In this document: positions 57,421 to 64,000 of the stretch, one piece after another
Numbering within the stretch: position 1 is the stretch's first letter
How the letters are laid out: each line of letters opens with the position of its first letter
Origin: Streptomyces sp. WMMC940
GTDB lineage: Bacteria; Actinomycetota; Actinomycetes; Streptomycetales; Streptomycetaceae
DNA length: 64,000 bases
NCBI RefSeq assembly: GCF_027460265.1
Contig: NZ_JAPZBC010000001.1
Location: forward strand, 7,566,920-7,630,919
Reading direction: 5' to 3'
The notes under the pieces: generated by a model
The model's input: the letters and a program-made list of their open reading frames with translations, nothing else
The model's database searches: none
What the model was told of the DNA's origin: nothing
Translations under genes and position numbers: made by a program

Positions 57421-57714
57421 CTAACCGCGGCCGCGCAGCATCGACATCAGCAGTCCGTGGGTCTCCTCGCCGGCGGCGACCACCAGCCCACGGCCTCCCT
57501 CGCCGATCGGGGCACCGTCGATCCCGGAGACAACGCAACCGGCGGCCCGACACAAGGCGATCCCCGCCGCGAAATGCACGCTTCCGGAAAGGTCGCCACC
57601 ATCGGTGACATACGCGGCGCGCTTGCCGGCGGCGACCCACGCCAGCGCCAGCGTCGTGGAGACGACGCGCGCCCGGAAACGTTCGACGAAGTCAGGGTGG
57701 GCCGGCAGATCCAC
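57421..57714 (-). pseudogene. Inositol monophosphatase family, C-terminal fragment
   Basis: The frame reads TLALAWVAAGKRAAYVTDGG, then SVHFAAGIALCRAAGCVVSG and ETHGLLMSMLRGRG, the C-terminal third of actinobacterial inositol-monophosphatase-like proteins. The N-terminal metal-binding motifs are missing. Upstream the frame enters sequence next to the IS3 fragment without an initiating domain. A GTG at 57714 would give 97 residues, but no active site would be present. Confidence 0.7.
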
Positions 57715-57922
57715 GACCCGGATTCCGGGCGCGCTCGGGTTCGATGGCCTCGTCGCGGTTGAGTGCCTACCCGAGGAGTGGCGGGTGCGGTCCGTGTTGC
57801 TGGCGGAGGCCGGGCGGCGGGAGTGCGTTCTTCTCGGCGCCGCGGTGACGCTTGCCGTTCGCTCCTTGTCGGGCAGCGGGGCCGGTTGACGGGTCTGATG
57901 CTGGTTCGGGTGACAGGTTGAG

Positions 57923-58217
57923 TCACGCGGCCTGGAGGGCCGGTGTGGTCATGACGGTCTGGAATTCGACGGGGGTCAGTCGGCCGAGTGCGGCTTGCCG
58001 GCGACGGCGGTGGTAGGTCCGCTCGATCCAGGTCACGATGGCGATCCGTAGTTCCTCGCAGGTGGCCCACTTTCTGCGGTCGAGGACGTTCTTCTGCAGC
58101 AGGCTGAAGAAGGACTCCATGGCCGCGTTGTCGCCGGCTGCTCCGACCCTCCCTATCGATCCGTCCATCCGGTGGCGGTCGAGCGCCCGGACGAACTTCC
58201 GTGACCTGAATTGACCG
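57923..58217 (-). pseudogene. IS3-family transposase (orfB) C-terminal fragment
   Basis: The reading from about 58217 begins EYGQFRSRKFVRALDRHRMD and continues DNAAMESFFSLLQKNVLDRR and RTYHRRRRQAALGRLTPVEF, the C-terminal third of an IS3-type DDE transposase including the last catalytic Glu. The first two thirds are missing; an IS30 fragment directly adjoins it. Confidence 0.9.
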
Positions 58218-58220
58218 TAT

Positions 58221-58701
58221 TCAACCGGTCGTTGCAACACCAGCTTGTTGAGGCAACTGTAGCTGCTCGTTGAACGCCTCGGCGGGTGTCTTCCAACCGA
58301 GCGTCTTGCGGGGTCTGCTGTTGAGAGTGTGAGCGACGGCCTCGACTTCCTCGGCGGACCATCTCGAGAGATCGGTGCCTTTCGGGAAGTACTGGCGCAA
58401 GAGCCCGTTGGTGTCCTCGTTCGTGCCACGCTGCCACGGACTATGCGGATCGGCGAAGAAGACGGGAATGCCTGTCTCGACTCTGAATTGCGCATGGGCC
58501 GACATCTCCTTGCCGCGATCCCAGGTCAGCGACCGTGCCAGCTGTTCGGGCAGCGTCGACATCGTATTGGCGAGGGCGGTCTTCATCGTGATCGCCCCAT
58601 AACCGGCCAGCGCAGGACCATTCTTGACCGATTGCTTGTGCCGGTAGCCTTCCTCGCGCGGCAGGTGAACCAGCATCGTGAATCGAGTTGACCGCTCGAC
58701 G
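58221..58701 (-). pseudogene. IS30-family transposase C-terminal fragment
   Basis: On the minus strand the sequence from the IS5-type terminus reads LTVVERSTRFTMLVHLPRE, then WDRGKEMSAHAQF and PHSPWQRGTNEDTNGLLRQY, then RPRKTLGWKTPAEAF, ending at TGA 58221. These are the catalytic-core and C-terminal motifs of IS30 transposases. The 5' part is cut off by the IS5-family element at 58702, and its other half is not found beyond that element. Confidence 0.88.
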
Positions 58702-59599
58702 ACAGTGAGCCTTTTCCATCCTCACTCTGAGCTGGCCAGATGCAGGGCGAGGACGGCCTGGACGAGGCTGGTGACGCGGGTGGTCGAGCACCGGAGCCTG
58801 CGGAGGAGCCGCCAGGATTTGAGGGTGGCCATGGCCTGCTCGACGAGTGCGCGAATCTTCGCGTGGGACCGGTTGACGGCCTGCTGGCCGGTGGAAGGGG
58901 TTTCCCAGCGGCCCCAGTAGGGGGTTCGAACGGTCCCGCCGGCGCCCCGATATGCCTTGTCCGCCCAGCACTTGATGTCGGCTGCGGCAAGGGCGTCGAC
59001 GATGCCGTGCTCGCGGGCCGCGCGGACATCGTGGACGGCGCCGGGCAGTGCCGGCGAGGCCCACAGCAGCCGGCCGAAGGGATCCGTGAGGACCTGCAGG
59101 TTCATCCCGTGTTTCTTGTGTTTCCCGGAGTAGAAGGGCCGGTCCGCGGCGATGCGGTCGGTCGGCAGGAGTGTGCCGTCGAGGATTACGAACGCCTTCG
59201 TCGACGCGACCCGGATCGCGTCGGCCAGGGTGGGCGCGAGGCCTGCCAGGAGTTCGACAGCCTCGGTGGCATACCGGTAGGCGGTCGTGGTTCCGATACC
59301 GAATCCGGCCGCGAGCTGGGCATACGTGTTTCCCATCCGCAGGTGGGCGAGTGCGAGCAGGCCTGGCGGCCGGGGTTCAGACGCCTCCAGCGGGAGCCGA
59401 TCGCGCGACGGTGCTGCCGCAGACGGGCGGACAGGAAGCGCAGGGCAGAGCTGGACACGTCGACGCCCGAAGGGTAGACAAGCATGCGAAGCCTCTGGTG
59501 GAGACGGTTCTCTTGGTCGAAAACCCATCTACCAGGGGCTTCACCACGTTGTCACCCCAACTGGCTCGCTGTTGCCGCAAGTTGGAAAGGGCTCACTGT
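58702..59599 (-). mobile_element. IS5-family insertion sequence, 898 bp, with 17-bp terminal inverted repeats
   Basis: The left end ACAGTGAGCCTTTTCCA (58702-58718) and the right end on the other strand, ACAGTGAGCCCTTTCCA (59599-59583), differ at one position. They enclose a single transposase frame on the minus strand. The left flank is an IS30 coding sequence; the right flank is not, so the element or its surroundings have been rearranged since insertion. Confidence 0.8.
58722..59485 (-). pseudogene. IS5-family transposase, broken by a one-base deletion
   Basis: ATG 59485 opens MLVYPSGVDVSSSALRFL; the frame fits the family to NPGRQA and then fails. From about 59362 the match continues in another frame as LLALAHLRMGNTYAQLAAGF, followed by FVILDGTLLPTDRIAADRPF, YSGKHKKHGMNLQV and the C-terminal NRSHAKIRALVEQAMATLKS. 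Loss of a single base near 59360-59362 explains the shift. The DDE residues (D of ILDGT, D of CWADKAY, E of ALVEQAM) are all present, so the inactivation is recent. Confidence 0.85.
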
Positions 59600-59891
59600 T
59601 CGCCGCGGGTCTCGGCGGCCGTCTCGGAGTCGAAGGCGTCGACAATTGCCGGTCGTCGGCGAGCGCACCTGACAGTCCGCCTCTCCGCACTCGACGGCGG
59701 CCTCCTCGACCTTCGATGTCGGGGAGGTTGTCGTCCGCCATTCCCAGGTCGGAGGATCGCTGGCTCGAGGTGCTGGGAGGGGGCCGGCGGCGCTGTACGG
59801 GATGAGTCACGCGGATGTCGGAAGGTCCCGGGCAGGGGTGGCGGCGCGCCATAGCGCGGCACTGCCCTCGGCGGTTGCGGCCGACGGGTGC
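59600..59891. other. 292-bp spacer with no recognisable gene
   Basis: It lies between the IS5-family element and the small unknown gene. Short frames exist on both strands but none matches a known domain. Confidence 0.5.
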
Positions 59892-60305
59892 TCAGCTGAC
59901 GTGCCCCGATTCTACCGGGAATTCCGGCGGCCAGGGCTTGCTCGCGTCGTACAACGAGGTCCGGTCGGCCATTAGCTCGTACTCGGCCTCCCGCCAGGAC
60001 GGGTGGCCTCCGACGACGAAGCTGTCGCCGTCCCGCTCCAGCATCCAGGTGTAGGTGGCGTCCTGCGCCGGGATGCCGTGCCGTTCGTGGAGCACAGCGA
60101 ATTCCGCGGCGGTCGCCCGCCGGATGTGGAGCCCGTGCGGGTAGAGGGGCTTGAGGAACATCAGTTCCACATGCCCGATGTAGACCTCGATCCTCGTCGT
60201 GGTCCGGTCCATGAGTAGGGCCTCACTGGTCAGAAAGAGCTGACGATGCGAGGGGTTGAAGCCGGTGACTCTGAAGAGCCGTCCGTCCCGGATGAAATCT
60301 GTCAT
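59892..60305 (-). CDS. Small protein of unknown function
   Basis: 137 residues from ATG 60305 with GAGGGA about 10 nt upstream; a GTG two codons earlier is also possible. I do not recognise the family. The sequence looks like a genuine small soluble protein: a beta-rich start (FIRDGRLFRVTGFNPSHRQL), then TTTRIEVYIGHVELMFLKPL, and a C-terminal part rich in Trp and acidic residues (SWREAEYELMADRTSLYDAS). No signal peptide or membrane segment. It stands alone between IS debris and the PucR locus, with codon use like that of neighbouring chromosomal genes. Confidence 0.65.
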   Translation of the reverse strand: MTDFIRDGRLFRVTGFNPSHRQLFLTSEALLMDRTTTRIEVYIGHVELMFLKPLYPHGLHIRRATAAEFAVLHERHGIPAQDATYTWMLERDGDSFVVGGHPSWREAEYELMADRTSLYDASKPWPPEFPVESGHVS

Positions 60306-60641
60306 GCCCACTATTCCCTCATCACGTGGGCACCGGCTCTCCGTAGGGGGTACCTGAAGTGCTGCGGGTGGACGCGTACGCCCTTGCCCGCTTCGTCGGT
60401 CCTGTGCGACTCGATGGATGGTTGTGTGTCGTGTTGTGGTGTAGGTGACCTTGTTCGAGGCGCTGCGGCATGCCGGGCGTCGGGCACCCCTCGTGCTGCG
60501 CGGCTCCCGCGTCGCGGGCGGCTGACCGACCAGTCAGTGTCAAGGGCGGCCTCAAGCTGCGTCGATGTGGCGATGCCCGGCGTATTGCGAGTGTTTGATC
60601 GGCTGCACCGCGAAGAGGGACACCACCACGTATGAACGAGC
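60306..60641. other. 336-bp gene-free stretch between the small gene and pucR
   Basis: It contains the promoter side of the small gene and the region beyond the 3' end of the PucR gene. A GC-rich hairpin-like sequence CCCGCGTCGCGGG lies near 60506. No gene is recognised on either strand. Confidence 0.45.
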
Positions 60642-62165
60642 TCAGCGGGCGGCACTGCAGGCGATGCGCAGGGCGAATCGGATGGCCGGGTCTTCCAGTC
60701 GCATGTCGAGTAGTTTCTCGATCCGGTCGAGTCGTTTGAGTACGGTGTTGCGGTGGACGTGGAGGCTCTTGGCGGTGGCGGAGGCTGAGGACTCCAGGGT
60801 CAGATACGTCTCCAGGGTGTCCAGGAGCGTCTTGTTGGCAGGTGCCAGAAGCGCGCCGAGTAGGAGGTGGCTCCGGCGTACGGTTTCGTTGCCCGACACG
60901 ACGGCTAGGATGAGGCGCCGGGGGTCGGTCGTGCCGGCGTGCTCGATTCGGTGCCGGCCGGGGGAGAAGCCGGCGATCTGGGCGAGTTCCCAGGCTTCGG
61001 TGAGTGACTTGGCCAGTCCCGTGGGTCCTGGTTGTGCCCTGCCGATTCCTGCCACCAGCGCGGTGCCGGGCATGGAGGTGAGTGAGCGGCGGACTGCGGC
61101 GATGACGGCGGAGAATCGGTTGGGGGTGGGCTCGTCCGGTTCGCTTAGCCACGCGGCCCAACTGCCGCCGAGTTCTACCAGGGGAGCGGGGAGCTGGTGG
61201 GCTTTCAGTGCGTGGTGGAGACGGGTGGTAGTGGCTTGGCTCCGCCGAGCGGTTGTGTCGGTGGGGCGGATGCGTACGCCGATGTGCCAGCCGTCCAGGG
61301 TCCAGCCTGCCTCCAGGGCCTGCTCGACGGTTTGGGGAGTGACCTGATCGCCAGCGGTCAGTAGCTCGGTGAGCACCGAGGCCTGGAAGGCGGCGTTGTG
61401 TGCGGCTTCGAGTTGGTTGGTTGTCGACCAGGCTGTGACGGCCCATGCGGCGATATCCAGGGCAGCTTTGATGGTGTGGAGTTCGGTGTCGGTCATCCCG
61501 GCGGTTTCGGCGATCAGCCAGAGTGGTGCTCCGCGCCTGGCTGTTGCGCCGGCCGGGAGTGCGATGAGCACACCGGCTTCGTCTCGGATCGTCGCGGGAA
61601 CTGCTGTGCGCAGGGTGTCATCGAGCTGTCGGGTCGGAGGGTCGCCGGCCAGGGGGGTTCCCTCGGAGCTCAGGATTGCGCAGTGGGCGGGTAGAAGTGT
61701 GTTCAGGGCGCGCACGGTGCTTGCTGGGCTGGCGGGGCGTCGACTGAGTTGAGCGGCGAGCCGAGCGCAGGTGAGTCCGCGGTGTGTTTCGGCGCCGTGT
61801 ACCAGGGCGTGCAGGCGTTGCGCGAGGCCTAGAGGCGTGGCTTCGGGCATGGCGATGAGAGGCAGCGCCAGTCGATCGGCCAGCCACCTGGTCGAGCTGA
61901 GGACCGCTGCCGGTCCGGTTCGCACGATCAGCACGCTCGCCTGGGATGCGCGGGCCCGGGGCAGTATGGTCTCGAGTTGGTACCCGCTTGGGGTATCGAG
62001 GATCAGGGCCGCATGAGCACTGAATTGTGCCAGGTCCGGTTCGGTCGGGGCACAGACATGTACGTCGGCCACGGTTTGTTCAAGGCCGCCTGCGCCGCCG
62101 ATCAGGGAGGCTCCGTCGAGCACTGGGCTGGCCATGAGCTGATGGACTGTGGGGTGGCCGTTCAC
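60642..62165 (-). CDS. PucR-family transcriptional regulator
   Basis: 507 residues from GTG 62165, which overlaps the DUF917 stop as GTGA; an ATG at 62231 lies inside the upstream gene and is less likely. The N-terminal PucR sensing domain begins TVHQLMASPVLDGASLIGG; a central GGDEF-like region follows; the C-terminal helix-turn-helix of the PucR/CdaR type contains SASATAKSLHVHRNTVLKRL and RIEKLLDMRL. Such regulators control purine, hydantoin or related nitrogen-compound catabolism. Coupling to DUF917 and the divergent permease suggests it controls this local transport and catabolism unit. Confidence 0.92.
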   Translation of the reverse strand: MNGHPTVHQLMASPVLDGASLIGGAGGLEQTVADVHVCAPTEPDLAQFSAHAALILDTPSGYQLETILPRARASQASVLIVRTGPAAVLSSTRWLADRLALPLIAMPEATPLGLAQRLHALVHGAETHRGLTCARLAAQLSRRPASPASTVRALNTLLPAHCAILSSEGTPLAGDPPTRQLDDTLRTAVPATIRDEAGVLIALPAGATARRGAPLWLIAETAGMTDTELHTIKAALDIAAWAVTAWSTTNQLEAAHNAAFQASVLTELLTAGDQVTPQTVEQALEAGWTLDGWHIGVRIRPTDTTARRSQATTTRLHHALKAHQLPAPLVELGGSWAAWLSEPDEPTPNRFSAVIAAVRRSLTSMPGTALVAGIGRAQPGPTGLAKSLTEAWELAQIAGFSPGRHRIEHAGTTDPRRLILAVVSGNETVRRSHLLLGALLAPANKTLLDTLETYLTLESSASATAKSLHVHRNTVLKRLDRIEKLLDMRLEDPAIRFALRIACSAAR

Positions 62166-63178
62166 GTCTCTGCCCAGCTGTATCCGAATGCCGCGGGTGA
62201 GGCGAGAGGGGAGAATGCCGGCTCGTTCCATCGGCTGGGGGCGGGGTAGACGAGCACGTCGACCTGGTAGCCGGTGGTGACCGTCTCCGTGAGCAGCGGC
62301 GTCCTGGTGCGCTGATCGAGGAGGCAGATGATGTCCGGTGCTGTGGCGACGATCTGGCCGCGGTCGAGGACCATGAGGAACTCGTTGCGGGTTTCGATGC
62401 GCAGTGGGCGGTCGTCGGGTGGCCCCAGCCATACGACGATGCTGCCGTGCGCGGCTTCGACTCCGGGTTGCCACGTCACCTCGCTGACACGTCCGGATCC
62501 GAGGTGGCGGCTCGGCTCGGCGTCCAGGGAGCGGCCGAGCCGCATCGCGCGGGCGAGAGCCCCGTGGACGCCCGCGGTTCCTGCTGCAGTGGCGTCGACC
62601 GGGTAGCCGGCGAATGCCGACCAGCCACCCATGGTCACCGTGAGGGTGCGGATGTACCGCTCGGCTTCGTGTCCCGTGATGGCCTCGGCGAGGATGGTGT
62701 GACCGAGGGAGTCGGTGAGGGTGAACGGCGCGATCGGGATGCCGACCGCGTCATAGGTGGTCTGGTCCAGCCAGGACAGCCCTCGCCCCATGCAGTCGAC
62801 GTCGACCAAGGGGGTTTGCGTCTGCGCGGCGACGATCAGGGGGAGGAAGGCGTTCACGCCGGCAGTTTCGTAGCCGCAGACGTACACGGGAGGAGACGGG
62901 GCGAGTGCGTCGCGTAGGCGGGTGAACGCGTGGGTGCACTCGTAGCCGTTGCTCGGTTTCTCGCTGAATGCGGTGACGGACCCGACCAGGCCGGTGCTGA
63001 TCAGTATGCCTTCGTCCGGCAGGTCGGCGTGTTCGTAGACGGTGACCGGCCCGTGCGTGGCGAGCACTTCCCTGGCCAGTAGTTCGAAGAGGGTGGGGTC
63101 TCCGGCGCCGCCTGAGCCCAGTACCGCAGCACCGATGGCCAGCGGCCGCAGATCGACCGTGTCAAGACTCCAGCTCAT
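62162..63178 (-). CDS. DUF917 family protein (hydantoinase-associated)
   Basis: 338 residues from ATG 63178 with GAGGTGG 8 nt before it. It shows the DUF917 pattern: LAIGAAVLGSGGAGDPTLF near the N-terminus, GYETAGVNAFLPLIVAA and VDVDCMGRGLSWL in the middle, and DIICLLDQRTRTPLLTE near the C-terminus. Members are encoded beside hydantoinases, nucleobase permeases and PucR or ROK regulators, but the reaction is not established. Here it lies between an overlapping PucR gene and a divergent NCS1 permease, consistent with hydantoin or nucleobase use. Confidence 0.88.
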   Translation of the reverse strand: MSWSLDTVDLRPLAIGAAVLGSGGAGDPTLFELLAREVLATHGPVTVYEHADLPDEGILISTGLVGSVTAFSEKPSNGYECTHAFTRLRDALAPSPPVYVCGYETAGVNAFLPLIVAAQTQTPLVDVDCMGRGLSWLDQTTYDAVGIPIAPFTLTDSLGHTILAEAITGHEAERYIRTLTVTMGGWSAFAGYPVDATAAGTAGVHGALARAMRLGRSLDAEPSRHLGSGRVSEVTWQPGVEAAHGSIVVWLGPPDDRPLRIETRNEFLMVLDRGQIVATAPDIICLLDQRTRTPLLTETVTTGYQVDVLVYPAPSRWNEPAFSPLASPAAFGYSWAET

Positions 63179-63199
63179 GGCTTGCCACCTCACCAGAGA

Positions 63200-63245
63200 G
63201 GGCACTTTGCCCACCTGAATTGGGATTGATGGACAGTCTGCCCAC
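63200..63245. promoter_or_regulatory. Palindrome and direct repeats in the DUF917/permease divergent promoter, candidate PucR site
   Basis: The 146-bp divergent spacer contains the palindrome GGGCA-CTT-TGCCC (63200-63212) and two exact copies of TGCCCAC (63208-63214 and 63239-63245) 31 bp apart, about three helical turns. This arrangement suits cooperative binding of a dimeric regulator controlling both directions. It is inferred from symmetry and location only. Confidence 0.45.
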
Positions 63246-63324
63246 TGACAGTCACCCGTTCAAGACCTAGCGTCGGAGACAACCGCAGTGGTCCAGTTCA
63301 TCCTGATTTGAACAGAGGTGTTCC

Positions 63325-64000
63325 ATGGAACAAAGACAGGCCGGGGACGACTATGTGCTCGAACGTGTCCCTGAAAGTGCCCGCTACTCCTGGTGGACCG
63401 TCGCGGTCCAGCGGTTCGGTCAGATCTCCGCTCTGTCGCAGTTCCTGCTCGGTGCGGCGCTCGGATTCGGCATGACGTTCTGGCATGCCCTGCTGGCCAT
63501 CACGCTGGGCTCGGTGATTCTCGAGGTGGTGGCGATCTGCACCGGCCTGATCGGGCAGAAGGAGGGGCTGAGCACATCGGTGCTCGCTCGATGGACGGGC
63601 TTCGGCCGGTATGGCTCGAGCCTCATCGGCTTGGTCATCGCGCTGAGCCTGATTGGCTGGTTCGGTGTGCAGAGTGCCGTATCCGCTCAGGGGCTGCACC
63701 AGTTCATACCGGGGCTGCCGGTGTGGGCGCTGTCGCTCCTCTTCGGCCTCGTGGTCACGGCAGTGGTGATCTTCGGCTTCCATTCGATGGCCTGGACCGC
63801 CTACCTGACCGTTCCCGCCTTCCTCGCGCTGGCTGGGTGGTCGATCGTCTCCGAACTGTCACGGCATGACATCGGCGCACTCGTCACTGAGGGCCCACCC
63901 GGCGAGGTCCTGAGTCTGGCTGCCGGGACCACCCTCGTCGCCGGCGGCTTCATGGTCGGCATGGTGATAACCCCGGACATGACCCGCTTCAACCGCAAGC
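63325..64000 (+). CDS. NCS1-family nucleobase (cytosine/purine) permease, 3' end outside the window
   Basis: 225 codons are visible from ATG 63325, preceded by AGAGGTG; the frame is open to the window edge. The protein has an N-terminal cytoplasmic stretch (ERVPESARYSWWTVAVQRFG) and then successive hydrophobic segments: SQFLLGAALGFGMTFWHALL, LIGLVIALSLIGWFGVQSAV, VWALSLLFGLVVTAVVIFGF, AYLTVPAFLALAGW. The conserved GWFGVQ and MVITPDMTRF of CodB-type transporters are present. NCS1 carriers import cytosine, purines or hydantoins with H+ or Na+. It is divergent from DUF917-pucR. Confidence 0.92.
   Translation, partial: MEQRQAGDDYVLERVPESARYSWWTVAVQRFGQISALSQFLLGAALGFGMTFWHALLAITLGSVILEVVAICTGLIGQKEGLSTSVLARWTGFGRYGSSLIGLVIALSLIGWFGVQSAVSAQGLHQFIPGLPVWALSLLFGLVVTAVVIFGFHSMAWTAYLTVPAFLALAGWSIVSELSRHDIGALVTEGPPGEVLSLAAGTTLVAGGFMVGMVITPDMTRFNRK

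Noticed and set aside
57605..57889. 94-codon plus-strand frame ending before the IS3 fragment
   Set aside because: Its last part looks somewhat protein-like but no family is recognisable, and its first part is antisense to the phosphatase fragment.

Overview
The window is high-GC actinomycete DNA, almost certainly Streptomyces: GC-rich third codon positions, GTG starts, many ATGA/GTGA stop-start overlaps, and Streptomyces-type insertion sequences. The left 42.6 kb is most of an ansamycin biosynthetic gene cluster. The right 21 kb is a chromosomal patchwork of insertion-sequence debris, broken genes and a few intact operons.

1-26162: type I modular polyketide synthase. A 5'-truncated bimodular subunit is followed by three single-module subunits. 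All carry KS-AT-DH-KR-ACP. The four upstream AT domains have the methylmalonyl-CoA signature (GHSQG, YASH). The last AT, in the final subunit, has AAGH instead, which points to ethylmalonyl-CoA or a bulkier extender. The DH of the third subunit has lost about 60 residues and is probably dead. The last subunit has no thioesterase. It is followed by a RifF-type amide synthase, which closes the ansa ring.

26260-35067: 3-amino-5-hydroxybenzoate (AHBA) starter genes in the same order as in the rifamycin cluster (rifF-G-H-I-K-L-M-N homologues), then a MarR regulator. rifJ is separate at 39074-39517. Together these supply kanosamine, kanosamine 6-phosphate, aminoDAHP, aminoDHQ, aminoDHS and AHBA.

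35550-38820: a leftward, translationally coupled trio (crotonyl-CoA carboxylase/reductase, KAS III, 3-hydroxyacyl-CoA dehydrogenase). This is a dedicated alkylmalonyl-CoA route that fits the divergent last AT. The combination resembles branched naphthoquinone ansamycins of the hygrocin/divergolide kind. A type II thioesterase and a RifOrf19/MhpA-like flavin monooxygenase (with an in-frame TTA codon) complete the recognisable cluster. Between these genes lie remnants of an alpha/beta hydrolase, a Na+/H+ antiporter and transposases.

42678-47442: a solitary PemK/MazF-like toxin, then an ISAzo13-family element whose two ends abut the 3' halves of two different IS256-family transposases in opposite orientations, then an amine oxidase that lost its N-terminus at the IS junction.

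47806-57714: VOC protein; response regulator/histidine kinase pair divergent from an MMPL exporter, with a palindrome between them; zinc-type dehydrogenase; truncated amidase; SUKH-like protein; secreted lipase; inositol-monophosphatase tail. 57923-59599: fragments of IS3 and IS30 and a frameshifted IS5-family element with terminal repeats. 59892-64000: a small unknown protein, then a PucR regulator and DUF917 protein divergent from an NCS1 (cytosine-type) permease that runs off the window, a likely nucleobase/hydantoin utilisation locus.
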